Source: Riptortus pedestris
Lineage: Eukaryota; Arthropoda; Insecta; Hemiptera; Alydidae
Direction: 5' to 3'
NCBI GenBank assembly: GCA_019009955.1
Contig: CM032233.1
Span: forward strand, 12,711,001 to 12,775,000
Length of the DNA: 64,000 bases
In this document: positions 24,167 to 37,500 of the stretch, piece after piece
Layout of the letters: each line of letters opens with the position of its first letter
Position numbering within the stretch: position 1 is the first letter of the stretch
Notes under the pieces: model-generated
Databases searched by the model: none
Seen by the model: the letters and a program-made list of their open reading frames with translations, nothing else
What the model was told of the DNA's origin: nothing
Position numbers and translations under genes: made by a program

Positions 24167-24720
24167 TTTAGCAGATTTCCCTTGGGAAATCAGCTGTTTA
24201 GGTTGTACTCGATAATCGATAATGGGTATTCGATATTCTTTTGCCCGTAATTTTTCAGACGCTACATAGAGGTGCAGATGCAACAGCGGTGAAACCTACA
24301 GTGGCAGTTTATATTTTACTTCCTCCTTCCCGGGATCGACATTTGAGCGTTTCACAAATTTAGGTTTGTCAATTTTCCTTCGAACTTAATTAATAGATGA
24401 AAATAATGAGGTTATTTATATTCTTTTTAATTGACGTTTGCGCCATTTATGCTCGTTCTTTGCCAGAATCTACATTTAAAAGTTTCGTTAAAGATTAAGT
24501 TCGTTATAGGCGAAATTGGACTTGGAATTTTTGGGGGGGGGGTTGAAAAAGAGAAATTGAAACCGTATATATATATATCATTTAGGATGGAAAAATGTTA
24601 TATAATCGGTCTTGTTTGGTTATGCTCTGTTCTGCCTTCACTATAATTAACATTCGTTTTATTTCGCATATTAACACTGATTCAATGTACTTTTTTCAAT
24701 TTTAGCTGTTAATTAGCGCC
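24167..24720 (+). mobile_element. Palindrome-capped family, degenerate copy
   Basis: TTTTAGCAGATTTCCCTTGG followed by GAAATCAGCTGTTTAGG gives the P-end. Further on, AAGATTAAGTTCGTTATAGG and a G9 run correspond to the central part. The right end is lost. Confidence 0.6.
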
Positions 24721-24996
24721 ATTCCTTCTCAAATGATGTGTATCATTAGATATCTCATGTCCAGCTTGAATTTCAAGCCTTGTGTACTTAGGGCTCTCAC
24801 TAATATTTAGTTTATTTCTCACAAATTTGTCTCAGGTTTGACAACTCCCAAACATGATATTATGAAAGTGCAAACAGTGTTGGGGATTTGTTCCTATTTA
24901 GCGGATTTCCCCTAAGTTATGATATAATCCCTCCTTCTATAATAATGTACTTACTACCTTGAGGTAACACTGACTTAACAAAATGATTGACACACA

Positions 24997-25002
24997 TATA
25001 CA

Positions 25003-25062
<60 letters not shown>
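24997..25062. repeat. (CA)n microsatellite
   Basis: About 33 CA units after a short imperfect CA lead. Confidence 0.95.
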
Positions 25063-25066
<4 letters not shown>

Positions 25067-25189
25067 ATGAATATTTTCTTTCTCATGTCCCTTCTTCCCT
25101 ATCCTTCAGCTTAAACAGAAATGTATTAAAACATTTTTAATATCTGTTCAAATATCTATCGCTAGTACGCTTTGAGCGTAGCATTCACA

Positions 25190-26110
25190 TTACTGTGCCC
25201 ACTCAAATCCATAAAATGTTTGATGTCTTCGAAATAGGATTTTCTAATTCTTTTTTGGCTTTACTTACCTCATATAGAACTTTCACATTGGATTTTTTTT
25301 TTGCCTAACTTGTTCTGGTGATTCTACATCAAATCCAGATTTCCATTGCTTCCAATCTTTTATACTCCCTTTTGCGAAGAGTCAATCTCTTGCTCCCGTA
25401 AAGCAGTACACTCCAAATGAAAGACAGTAAACATTTTTTTTTTGTGTCCATGCTTACATGCTTATTAGTTTCCTTTTGCTTTGGAAGGCTTGTTTAGCAA
25501 GTGCTATGCTTCTATCACACTTCATCTCTACTATCAATGTCTTCAGTGATGATGCTTAGGTAACAAAACTCCTTCACTTTTTCAAGTATAATGTATCCAA
25601 TTCTAATATTTATATTTCCTTGGCTTCGTTTCTTCTCTACTACCAACATTTTTGCTTTATGTGCACTTATCTTGAATTTAATCTGTTCTAGGTCATATTT
25701 TAGGACTTGCAGCATTCTATTCATCTCTACTTTGGATTTTGCCTCTAGTTTCAATTTCATCTTAAAATTTGATGCAATGAATGGATTACCATTAATCTGT
25801 ATACCTTTGGTTCTTTCTTTCATTTTCGCCTCTTCAATGAATATATTGAACAGATAATGTGACAGAATGAAGCCTTGAGCCCCCCCCCCCTTGCCTTAAG
25901 CCTTTCTTAATTCTAGCTTCCCTTTCACACTCATTAATAATGATTTGTGTACTACAGTTTTTGTAAATATTCCAAATTAACCTTCTGTCATTCCAATATA
26001 TCCCTATTTTACGCATCACAAGTACCGTTTTTTGATACATGTCTCTCCTTCTCCTCAGGATAACTCTGAGTGCCAAAATAACTTCGTTGTTCCTCTTCCA
26101 GCTCAAAATT
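25190..26110 (-). pseudogene. LINE-type (non-LTR) reverse transcriptase remnant A
   Basis: On the - strand the pieces run from about 26106 down to 25190. First is an RT segment with WNDRRLIWNIYKN and EARIKKGLRQG (the GLRQG block of non-LTR reverse transcriptases). Next is KISAHKAKMLVV with an NINIRIG and FCYL block after the expected catalytic region, then the C-terminal thumb-type part (SIALAKQAF, LSFGVYCFTGARDW). The FADD catalytic block is not seen between the first two pieces, and stops and frameshifts interrupt the frame. Known: such blocks order the same way in insect LINEs. The element is dead. Confidence 0.75.
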
Positions 26111-26159
26111 CCAATCGATCTTCATTAACATAGTGTTCAATTTATAGAATCGGCATAAA

Positions 26160-27290
26160 GCTATATAATAGAAAGCTATAAATAGAATGCTGCATGTCCT
26201 AAAGGATGTTCTGGATCAGTTTAATTAAACTCAAGATAAATGCACATTCATTAGGACCACATCAATTTTTTGAAAATTTTAATATATTTTGGAATTAGTA
26301 AAACAAAATGCAAATTGTAGTTTATGACCTGAACACCTGTTATTTATATTGATTAATAAAGTTTAATCAATTAAAACTTTAATGCACTTCCTATTAATCA
26401 GTATTAAGTAAAACTATTTAAATAAGAATAAGAACTTAATATTTTATTTGATAATATTGATAATACCAACATACTAATGACATAACTCATTGTAATACAT
26501 GAGCCATAAGATAAAATTTTAAATTGAATTGCTTAGTGCAATTTACACATTAAACAAGGATAAAAAAACCGAGTGACTAATTGACCAACAGCTTAAAATG
26601 TTAGAAAGCAGAGTGCATAACTCCACCACTCACTACGAAGAAAATCACTCGACACAAAAAAACATGATCAGGTAGTCCTAGAATAATATCTACCCAAAAG
26701 GATCAATTTATAGTTTTAAATAATAAGAGGGACAGAAGACTGAGGCCCCTCAGATTTGTGCTGAAGTCAAGTTCGACACCTAAAAATCGGTTTCGTTTCC
26801 TACAAACTGGAGAAAGGTACATCGGACTATCGCAAACTTTCTTGTGTTTGTATCATTTCACCACTTTGTTTTAGTTTGTCATTCATCATCTGGAAAAATG
26901 TATTCCTCAGTGCATAATTTCTTCTGTAGAGCATGGAGGAGGTTCAATAATGATTTCCTTTTTGTCATCTAAAACTGTATTATTTCATATAATATTGTTG
27001 TATTAATGTTTCATTTGTAAAACCATTTGAGTTTTGTTTTATTTATTTCAAATATATATTTAAAAAAATCAAAAAAATTGTAAGGGTCATAATCTTTTGA
27101 ATTCCAGTGTATACATAAATAGACAAACAAATTAATTCAAACATCCAATATTTTCCCCCTACTGAAGTAGCCCTTTACTGAGGGATTTTATTTAATACAT
27201 GCCCAGTTCAATTATAGTACATTCCACGTATTTGAACTTTGAAATACAATTTATTTTATATAATGTAAATCTGTATTTTTCTATATTTAA
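26160..27290. other. Stretch without a recognisable gene
   Basis: AT-rich, no exon or repeat family recognised. Confidence 0.5.
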
Positions 27291-28115
27291 AACAAAGGAT
27301 ACACGATATCTGCAATTAGTAGTTTTAGTGTCTGTTGGTTTGTTTGTTACCTTTTCACGCATAAACGGCTTAACCGAATTTTATGAAACTTGGTATGTAT
27401 ATTACTACTAACCCAACTTAGACTTTAGGTTTTATTAACATTTCTAGGTACGAACAAGAGTGGGGGTTATAAGGGATGCCGAAAATGGAAAATTGTGATT
27501 TTTTGTTTCCTATTGGTTCTTCGGCAAATATGCACATAACAAAAGTTTATTTTGTTATTTAGAGTAGCTTTTGTTATATACACTTTTGTTCTTTATCGAA
27601 GTATAAATGAGTTACACGCTTAAAACTATAGCGGGAGTCAAGAATTTTATTTGCCACAAAAGAATCAACCGAACTAAACAAAACTCGGTATGTGAATTAG
27701 CACTAACTCCTCCATGATTATAAGCTGTACCAACATTTCTAGGGATGAGCAGGAGTGGGGGTTGTAAGGGAAGCCTGATATAAAAATTCGCAATATTTCA
27801 TTTTCTACTTGTTTTAAGGCAAACATGCACATGGCAAAAGTTATTTATTTAGTTCTTTACAGTAACTTTTGTAATATTCACTTTTACCATATAACAAAGT
27901 ATAAACGAGATATACACTAAAAACTAAAGCGGGAGCCAACAACTTTATTGGGCATTAACGATTGAGCCAAACTTAACAAACCTCGCTGTGTGAATTACCA
28001 TTAATTCTCCCATGATTATAAGCTATATTAGAAATTTTTAGGTTCGAACAGGAGTGTGTGTTATAAAGGAGGCCTGACATTAAAAATAGTGATATTTCTT
28101 AGCTAGTATAAATAT
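27290..28115 (-). repeat. Inverted relative of the 298-bp satellite, about 3 units
   Basis: On the - strand it has the same units (CATTTCTAGGTACGAACA complement, TTTGTTATGTGCATATTTGCC) and the same end unit (complement of TTCGGTTCAACCGTTTTTGC then GTGAAAAAG) near 27330-27400. Order and end are the same as at 17047-19720 but in reverse, so both arrays belong to one dispersed element that contains internal tandem repeats. Confidence 0.85.
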
Positions 28116-28539
28116 AAAAATGGATATTATGGTTTGAGGCTAGAAAAATTGAAGTAAATATAAATTAATAAACATACAATACAAAAAATAATTACTGAAA
28201 CAAATAAACATAGTAGAAATATATTTAAGATCCCTCATTAATTATCTATAGTAATTATTCCAGTTTCCCATAGTTATATATACTTCCTCATTTATAAAAC
28301 TTTACGAATGCCTTATTGTGCATATAAAATATTTTTTTTTTTTAACGTCCATTGTTTTAATTTATTTAATGGGGTCTGTTTTAAAATATGTGTTTAAAGT
28401 TTACAGTCTTATATAAATATAATATTAGTATGTTTGACGAAAATATTTGGTATGAATGTTTTTAAATGTTGTCCTTTAGCTGTTCATGTTCAATGATGTT
28501 CCCATTTGTTCATAGAGTCAATTTGTAATAATTATCAAT

Positions 28540-29430
28540 ATCATGTCTTAGAAATTTTTGCATAATGGTCTATAATTTCACGGGAATGATCTGCTGATTT
28601 TGCTGTATTATCAGCTACTTCATTTCTTAAAATCCTAGACTATCAACTTTTCCAAGCTAAATTTATATTGAATTTCTTATTTTCTAATAATAAAAATAAA
28701 TGCGTAATTTGTTCGTTAATTAGACTTAAATTGAGTAGTACTTGTAAATTCTTTTTTATGTCTTTGAAAATAGTAAATGCACTGGCATTAGTATTGTTTG
28801 AATCTACGATAGTAAGCTATTAGGAAAAGCCATTTTTTAAGTTTAATTTTTGTTGTCAATCGTTTTTTCATTTTCTAGAACTGCAAAAGCTTAAACTATA
28901 TTTTATTCCTCTTGTCTACATCCAGTATAAATACGAGTATATACAACAGCTTCCATTGATACATTTATGTATCATTTGTGAAATTGAGCTAGATACTACT
29001 CATAGAATATAACGTACAAGATGCTCTAATGTCCTCATCATTATAACTGTGACTACTTTCTGCATTCTTCAAAAGAGAGTATTGTGATGCGTACTGCTTA
29101 GATATGAGATCAATTGGAATGCTGCAGCTTGTTATTTTTAGAGCCATCAAACTCTCTAAAAGTTTTGAAAGTTGCTAAAATAATTTGGTCTCACCCGACC
29201 TGCTTGCCAGATATATTTTTTTCCCGGTTGGCATTGTGAAGTCTATGTGTTTGGTGCAGCAGTAGTGAGATTGTGAATCAGTAGTAATAATTTACTTTCT
29301 AATCTATTGTCCCTATCAGTTTTTGAACAGTTTGAATGTGGATGCTTACATATTTTATAAATGGAGTAGTTGCTGGCACAGTATTGAGTTTCACTCCACT
29401 TTATTAAACACTTGACATGTTCCACCATGT
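28540..29430 (-). pseudogene. LINE remnant C: RT tail and RNase H domain
   Basis: On the - strand, 28820 to 28545 stays in one frame with SNNTNASAFTIFKD and AWKS..SRILRNEVADNTAKSAD (two stops in the dotted place), the last part of an RNase H domain of I/R1-type LINEs. Upstream is YTRIYTGCRQEE, a match to the first RNase H strand, and near 29100 ALKITSCSIPIDLISKQYA, a typical RT-RNase H linker. Stops and shifts show decay. Confidence 0.65.
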
Positions 29431-30087
29431 TCGATATCTTCTTCAGGAGTATGTGCTCTTAAACTTAAAATTATATCAAGTTGATCTTCCTGTAGAGAGT
29501 GCCACATCAAGTCTTGTCACCTTCTATTACATTTGTGAATGAAATAGAATCACATGGTGGCTGGGTAACTTCTGTTATCCATATTAGCTAGAACATTTAA
29601 TGTAATAAACTATTTTGCCTTTGTAAGTATTATGTCATCTTCTAAAAGCAAAAGTGAAAATGTCTGTATTCGTTGGCAAATATTGATTTACTATGAAGTT
29701 CCACCACAATAGTGGAGTAATTCCAGAGCTTTGGGAATACCAATTGTTTGTGTTTTATGTATCTTAAACCTCTAGTGTATATAATTTATTGAAAATGTTA
29801 TGACTAATATAACGCTAGTAGTAATTGAGCCAAAAATGTTTTGGTTCATTCATTTGGTTCAGTCGTAAAGAATTTGTTGTAAAACCACTCCTAAATTAGT
29901 CATGAAGGGGGGGGGGGAGGAAAGTATTTTCAATTTAATCACAAAGATCTGAGGTATAGTTTTTTCTGAGGTTTATGATCAGTTAAGGCTTTACAGTCTT
30001 TCCTCATTCTTACCTTTTACCTATTTATTGCTGTATTCTAATGGGGCCCTGAAGGTTTCTGAAATTTTTGTTTTTTATTTTGCTGAC

Positions 30088-30340
30088 TTTAGCAGATTTC
30101 CCTTAGGGGAAATCAGCTATTGAGTTCGTACTCATGACGCAATTTTCGAAAAAATTTCTCAAATGTCCATCGATCCTATCTAGGAGATGACAAAAATGAG
30201 GTCCATTCAAAATCTTAGCTTAGAGGTGGGTAATTTTGAAAATTCTAAATATCTCCGTTATTATATGTTGGATCAAAAAGTGTATAGTACCTATCTTATT
30301 GCAAATTTAATGTTCAATGACTGTTGTTATGTATGTTTTT
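30088..30340 (+). mobile_element. Palindrome-capped family, internally deleted copy
   Basis: P-end TTTAGCAGATTTCCCTTAGG, GGAAATCAGCTATTGAG, then TCCATCGATCCTATCTAGG and a jump to AAATATCTCCGTTATTATAT. The microsatellite is deleted. Another P-end follows directly. Confidence 0.75.
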
Positions 30341-30890
30341 AGCAGATTTCTCTTCAGGGAAATCAGCTTATGAGGTTGTACTCATGGCGCGATTTTCGAA
30401 ATTTTTCTTCAAATGTCCATCGATACTCTGCTACATAATAAACCACATTATTCGAAGTTTAAATACCAAAAATTGTATTCAAGAGCCTTTATTATACGAG
30501 ATACATGCAAATATGTCCTGGTGACCCCCCCCCCCCCCCCCCGTCTTAAGGTTTTGGACTACCAAAATTTGATTGATGGAGATAACAATTATTCTGACTT
30601 ATTATTAATTACAGTACTAGATATAGTAAATAGTTCGCAATAAAATTAATATTTTATATTCTGATACATTTCAGTAATTGTTTTTCTTTCCGGTGTGTGA
30701 GGTGGGCAGACCCGTTTCTAACCTAACGCTTCCTGCCGGCAGGTTATTGAAATTGGATGAAACATTTCTTATTACCGTTTGTATTTATTCTCGGAGGTGT
30801 TGTGCTACCAGTATGTAGATTTATCTATTACTAAACTACACGAAGGAAATCTGCTTAGTTTACGCAGCCCCTGCGTGACGGACTTTTTAG
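30340..30890 (+). mobile_element. Palindrome-capped family, copy with central deletion
   Basis: P-end TTTTAGCAGATTTCTCTTCA, GGGAAATCAGCTTATGAGG, then a jump from TCCATCGATACTCTGC into the ATGCAAATATGTCCTGG part and an 18-base C run (30525-30542). Continues through AACGCTTCCTGCCGGCAGG to the complete T-end GCAGCCCCTGCGTGACGGAC. The tail is very close to 22900-23395. Confidence 0.8.
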
Positions 30891-30894
30891 TTTC

Positions 30895-31520
30895 TTGATT
30901 ATTATTATGATCTTTGCATATTTTACTTTTCAGTCTTCAGTAAAGGTACACTCCTACTCTTTTCGAATTAACAATAAGCTGTTAGATCATGAACCACTTG
31001 ATTGGAGGTTAGAAACAAAATATGGTTTTCATTGAGTTTATTCTTTGTTAGATCCGAGTAAAGTACGGTATATGATGATGATGATGATGTCATCAATTAA
31101 GAGTTTTCATTCTTTACTCGAAAATGTTTATTGAATCTCTGCCATACTTGATATTTAACCATTTCAGACAAGATTAAAGATGATATTTGTTATTAACTGA
31201 AGTCAGACTTGGAAAGGTTGAAAGGGGGGAATTCGAAGTTTCAAAATATCCCCGTTATTAGGAGTCAGATCATAAAATGTTATAGAACCAATCTTGTTAA
31301 ACTATTGATGTTCACAATTGTTATTCTGTACATTTTTTCGTAACTGGAGTATTAGCGAGTTATTCGCACTTTCTTGTTTTCTGCCTTCAGTAACCCCCTG
31401 CCCCTCTCTTCTTCTCATCAGTTTTTTTCATATAAATAGAGAATAATGTGGTGAGATTAGATCACAAATGTTTTATACCAGCAGGTAGGAAATCTGCTTA
31501 GTTTTCGTCTCGTCTGATGG
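30895..31520 (+). mobile_element. Palindrome-capped family, divergent subfamily copy
   Basis: Contains TACTTGATATTTAACC, GATGATATTTGTTATTAAC and TTATAGAACCAATCTTGTTA, matching 15395-16330, and ends with GGAAATCTGCTTAG near 31490. Confidence 0.6.
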
Positions 31521-32690
31521 ACTTTTGATCATATAAACTGCATGATGAGGGAAAAGGATTTTGACTTGTCACCCTACGAAACTTAGTCACTTTTAGAGAA
31601 GGCTTTTTAGTATCCATCTCTCTTACATATCTTCCTCATTCTTGTTAATCTTGGGAATAAGACTCAGCAGTCACTGTATGCTTTCTTAGCACAAGTTTAT
31701 CACAGAAGCTGATTGGCAAACTACCAGGAGTCCATGTTCCTGGATGTTGCATCCAGAATTTCTAGGAGTCTGGGCTAGAGAGCATTAAGGGAGGATAGGA
31801 ATAGCTAACAGCTCTCCTGTGACTGTGGTGGGATATTTATGGGCCCCAGTAGACAAAACATTTCCTTTCCTTTTGATTTAGCCGCTGTATTCTTATACAC
31901 ATCTATTTACCTAATTTTAAGACTATGGCTCTACATATAGATTTAATTCGTACTTCACATTTTACTTTCTTTTTTTTCTACATTTATTTGGACAATATTT
32001 CACAGTCAAGTTTTGTGAATTTGTTAATTTTATTGTTTGATTTGTTGGACATCAGTCTGTCAGTTTTAAGTGTATTTTATGGCGAGCTTTTACAATTGAG
32101 CTTTGTTTACAACTTCATATTATTTTCCATGGAGCTTTGAAAATTGTTCATATATCTATATATGTTTGGTTTTTTTTTCCCCACTAAACTTATAAGGTTT
32201 TGTACATGAAACCATAAATTCCAATTTTGTGCTTCTTATTTTGGTTCAAATTAGTGGAAAGTGATTAGTGTAAATATTTTTATCAAATTCCTGGCATGAT
32301 ACTTATTCTTGGTCTAAAATGAAAATTATGAGAAAATAATTGTTTTTATTATTTTTTAAGGTTTGAGAGATTCCTTCCCTTGCCAGAGAATGCTAGTTGA
32401 ACTAGTCGACTCTTTTGGGAAGGTCAACATCTGGCAGAAATTTCATCAAAATCATAACTTGCAATTATAATACAAACCTGTGTTACTTTGGCCTAACTGA
32501 CAAGATTTGAAACAGGTAAAAGTTTGTTATGTTACTTGTATGAATAATTGAGCTTACCCATGTCAGAAATAAGAGATGGTTTTAATAAGAGCATTATTGT
32601 AGATTTCTAATGTCAAATAAACAGTTACTAAAATAAGTTTTATACTAAGTTCATTTTTTAAACCATAATAAATTATAAATAAATAATGGA
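31520..32690. other. Stretch without a recognisable gene
   Basis: A slightly GC-richer part at 31560-31860 was read in all frames without a known motif. The rest is AT-rich. Confidence 0.5.
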
Positions 32691-33720
32691 GGTGATTATA
32701 GAACTGATAATATGTCACAGATGTGCAATGGTGGCCATGCCCATCATCATACTACAGAATCTGGCTGTAGAAATTCTCGGAAGCTGAAAAATGAAAATTC
32801 CCTCAACCAAACCACTTATAAAGACATTGAAGTTCACTAACGATCAGCAATGATCAAAATTTGATAAATATAAATTTATTCAAAATCAAACAATCCACCA
32901 AATATTATTAAATATATTTAAATCTAGCGAGGCATCTTTTAAGACTATAAAATGGGAATAACTTATGTCTAACTATAGCCATGTTACAAAGTTTTTTTAC
33001 TGACCTTTAAGGAGGTAGTTTTCTAATGCAGACCAGGCTTGTGGATATGTCACAGCTGTTCAAGGATTAGTGAACTCCCTCTGAGAGGGATCTTGCTTCG
33101 AAGGATACTGACAACTGATTAAGAGTACCGTGCTTAGCTTAATCCCCTACATACAGGTACAGCCTAAGTGGACTTTGTACTAGCCAATCAAAATGAATCT
33201 TCAACATAATTTTGTTATGGTTAAAATATACTCGTAGACTTCCACGGTCCTGGTCATTAACACTATTAAGGTCTTCGGGTCTTGACCGTGTCTTCATATT
33301 GGTTGCCAATATGAGGTTGGGCAACCAATATGAAGACACGGTCAAGACCCAAAGACCTTAATAGTGTTTGTTATGGTTATTCATATTTGGAAAATAATTA
33401 GTGCATCGACTTCAAGAGATATCAATGTTATTATAAAAATATTATGAATTTAACCATAGAAATACCACATGGGGACTTAACCGGAAATTGGATAAAACTC
33501 GTAAGTTTTAGGTAAACAATTCTACTTTTAACTGGTCATAAATGTTATTCCAAATGAGCTTTATGCAATCTCAGACCCATTACAATACAAGAAAAGCATA
33601 TGTTTGTTTGGTCACAGATACCAGTGAAACCTTTTTTGTTTGACACAAGGTGAGAATATATTTCCAAAAGTTTTTTCAATTGACCCTAAAAGACGAGTAC
33701 AACAACATTTAACCTCTTAT
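32690..33720 (+). repeat. Dispersed repeat family D, copy 1 (with hairpin insert)
   Basis: Alignable by eye with 48110-49000 in the same orientation. Paired phrases include TACAGAATCTGGCTGTAG against GTGGAATCTGG, GACTTCAAGAGATATCAATG against AACTTCAAGGGCTATG, and GGAAATTGGATAAAACTCG against AAAATTGGATGAAACTC. Class unknown, no coding capacity seen. It carries a 144-bp insert with a long hairpin that the other copy lacks. Confidence 0.65.
33259..33368. repeat. 49-bp inverted repeat (hairpin) with 12-bp loop
   Basis: 33259-33307 and 33320-33368 are reverse complements with one mismatch. A 12-bp direct repeat TTGTTATGGTTA lies at 33212-33223 and at 33368-33379, as expected if the segment between was inserted. 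The related locus at about 48645-48665 has only one version of that site. Confidence 0.9.
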
Positions 33721-34520
33721 CTGCATCCATTCCTGTTATATTTCATACATTTATTTTTTACAGGACAAAGAGCTCTTTGCAGAGCATCAAAGCTTTAGGT
33801 CCCGTTGACCATTCTGGCTTTTATAAATGCTTCCAAGCTGTTGCTCTCTTTTAATATACTTCCTAGGTATTTGACATAAAAAAAATTAAAAAATTTGTAC
33901 TTTCCATTTTCACAGGACATCTGTCTACCTAGTTCCTCTGTAGGTCCCTTGTAGGTATCTTGTATTTTTTTTATTTCCATATTTAATGCCTGTGTGAATT
34001 TTTTCATTACATTAGCCATACTAACTACATTTCTACCTGTGATAAATGTATATCATGCATGTCAACAAATGCCACAATTTGTGTATGCTTATTGTTTATG
34101 GACCACCAGCATTCATTTTTAATATGAGATGAAAAACTTCTAAGATATGATTGAACTTGGATAGATCTCCTTGTTTTAAGCCTCCAACTAGATAGATCTC
34201 CAGTGTTCACCTCAAACCTAGTAGTCGGCTTTTTACATCTTGAGCTTACAGAAGGTCCTTCCTTGCCTAACTATTTATAGTTATTACTGACTGCAATACC
34301 TCTAGGAACTTGAGGCTATCCTTTACCTGCCAGAAGTCAATAAAGTTGAATAAGCATCATATTTGTAACTCTTTGAGTTTCGATTGTTCGGTCAAGACAT
34401 GACCTGTGGTTGATACTCCTGGGCAAAAAATACTTTGAATCTCCCAGTATTCAATCAACCCTCCCTATTTACCTCCCTCAAATAGTCACATTGCTGGATT
34501 TCATAGCCAGTGAGGAGGAA
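33720..34520 (-). pseudogene. LINE-type reverse transcriptase remnant B
   Basis: On the - strand near 34440-34330, FCPGVSTTGHVLTEQ and FNFIDFWQVKDSLK match the FRPGRST and D-x-x-x-A-F-D region in altered form. KPTTRFEVNTGD near 34230-34200 matches the block before the catalytic site, and FFYVKYLGSILKES with FIKARMVNG near 33870-33800 the later YLG block. The active-site aspartates are not seen intact. Stops and frameshifts are frequent. Confidence 0.6.
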
Positions 34521-34529
34521 GATCTAGAA

Positions 34530-37500
34530 TACCTCTTTAATATTTGCATATTAATTAGTTGCCCTTTTTCATATACTGAGACATTTGGCTCTTCCTATTT
34601 TTACGTGATTTATTTTTCTATCCAAATACCAATTATCACTTATCATCTTTTTTTCACAAGCTGGATCCTGCGAATTTCAGTAATCCTGAGGGGTTTCAGA
34701 CACTTTAGAGATTATTATTTTTTTAGAGTCAGGATTATTTGAACTGTCTTATTTTTTAATCAGGCAACACAGCTGATCAGTTTAATCCAAAGGGAAAGTG
34801 CCAAATAGTCCTTCATTTAGTACGCCTTTAATGTACTATGCTAACCCAAACTTGATTTGATCCCAGTCTTTGGGAAGGTTCCCTCCTGATTCAGGCAGAA
34901 CTCATTCTGCTGACATGGCTTTGTGATTTGCTCCCTTTATAGAACTTATTGTATTCTCACTACTTTCTGTTCCTTGAATGATTTAAAAGATTTACTTGTT
35001 AGACATCACATTGAACACTCCTTTGCCAGTGACTCGTGTGTAAAAATATACACATTCCCCCTTAGTTTCTTTTGACTTTGGTGGGGATAGTAGTTGGTTA
35101 ATGCCTTTCAAACTTTACAGGTAGATAGTATAAACCCTTTTCATCACTGTATTAGCTTGCTTCTTGAGTGAGTGCTCTCTAATTATAGCAGTAAAGTGTA
35201 ATCTCCATATCTGCCTTTTATTATAAAAATTTAAAGAGGATAATTTAATTTTTGTTCTTCTGTTTCAAATTAACAATTTCAATCCTAACAGTTTCCACTT
35301 GGTTCAGTGAGTTTCAAATTGTGGTAATCCCAAGTACTAATACAAGTAAAATGTATGACTCATTTAGAAAGGCGAAAAGAAAATATGCAACTGCATAATA
35401 CTTGAAGACTAGAGGAATTTATTTTGAAAATTTTCATATCAGAAAATTAAACTTTTTTCTGAATTTGAATTTTCTAAACTATACCAATGGAATTTTTTTA
35501 TTCAAAATGATTTGTTTTAAAATAATAATTGTAAAACGAAAGTTTTATTATTGCTTTGTAAGAAAATTTGTGTTAGAAAATCTGGACAACAGATTCAAAT
35601 GCCACTGCGTAAATATACACTTGGAGTAGTTGGTAAGAAGGATCTTTACTAACGATGGGTATGCTTATTTAAGCAAACACCCTTGAGGCCAAGGAAAAGC
35701 CTTTGCACACAAAGTGTTAAGTAATTATAATAAATAATAATAATTGTCAGTAAATAATATATCATTTATAATAATTATTTAAAAGAACTTTTTTAACAAT
35801 AAGTTTTTTTAATGTGATATTTCTGAATAATAACGATATATTTTTAAAAATACTGCTTTGAAGTATATAACTTGTCATAACCAGAAAAATAGTTTTTTCA
35901 ACATCCACCGTCTCAAAATTTGATGAGCTTTGAGAATTTATCCTTTCCTGTATATATACAATCATATAATTCCGTTCCTCTCAACCCCTCTCAAACAAAA
36001 TTGAGATGAAACTGCCATATTTCTGAATGACACATTCATAATTTATACCTTCTAGGGCAAAAATTGTATATTTTATTTATCAATATTATTAAAAATTCCA
36101 ATTCTATTATGAAAATTTCTGAAAGAAAACAAATATTCCAGGCTTTTACAATAACATCATAACATATTTTAATTTTATAACTATTGAAATGTTTCAAACA
36201 ATACCATGTATTTATACAAAATATAAATCTAATAAAGAGGCAATGCTCATCACATATATCTTTTCCCTTGTGTAATGCTAGTGATAGTCATTTCCTCTTC
36301 AAAAATAGAATCGATGACTTTTTTACTCTTGGTATTTTATTTTCGAATTTAGATATTTTTATCCTAAGACAATCCTATCATAAGTTTCCTCCATAATAAC
36401 CAACAATCTAGGAGTTCTATGACACTTGGCATGCTTATCCTTTCATATAGATTTACAACCATGGCAATTCTCCTCTCTTTGTCTCAACTGGTTTTCATTC
36501 CATACCTACTTAAAGTTTAGTTGAAAAATCATTTATCCTTTCCCTAATGACACAAGTGTAATTTTTACCTTCCAGTGGGGGGGGGGGGATTCTTTTATTT
36601 ATCAATCAATCAAAACATAAAAACGTTCTTTTTTTGGAGACCCTCATTATTTTTACCGTCTAGGAAATTTTTTTTATCCATTTTTTTCAGAATTAAAAAA
36701 AAAATCTAGGGATGTTTTATACTGTTTGTGTGTGCGCACATGCGTACAAACACACACATAAAACCTTGCCATTTTTTTCTCTGTTTCTAGTGGTTTCCAC
36801 TCTAAAATCCTTAAAAATGTTAATGTAAAACCAATGTTTTTTTCCTGAAGCATCACACATAATGTGTATCTCCTACAAATGGAAGTACCACAAAAAAAAC
36901 TTATATCACCCTTATTTAGCAATCAAGCCTTATCAAAGTTTTCAGTGTTATCAATTAGTAATTAATTGTTATGAAGTATATTTTGTTTCATGGCTGTAAA
37001 GAGAATTATTGTTGTTAATGTTGTTTAAGATTCAATTTAAATTGGTTGTCAAAAGTCATGAAAATAAATTGATTTAACCAATGATACAATAGGAAATATA
37101 AGTAATAATTAAACATTAAATAATTTATTTAACTTAACAGATACATACTAAATTTTTACATGTAAATGATTAAAATAATCAATAATTGGTGGTAGAGATT
37201 CAGGAACATGGTCATATAAATAGATCCTTTTTCGTTTGTTGAATATGATATCGTGAGTGATTTTGTTAACATTTTCTAAATAGGAAAACAATGTCCTCCC
37301 TTGTCATGGACTCCCCATGATCCATTGCGGCAGAAGAAAAAGGATGCTAGTATGAAAGAGAAGAGGTACAGTTAGTGCTGTGACCCTCAAACAGCCAATG
37401 AAACCACCTGGGCCGGACATTCATAAGTCATTCATTTCTGGTGTTAGTTATGATAGCATTTCCGTATCAATCATTCTCTTCTATTCAGTGGTCGAAGTGA

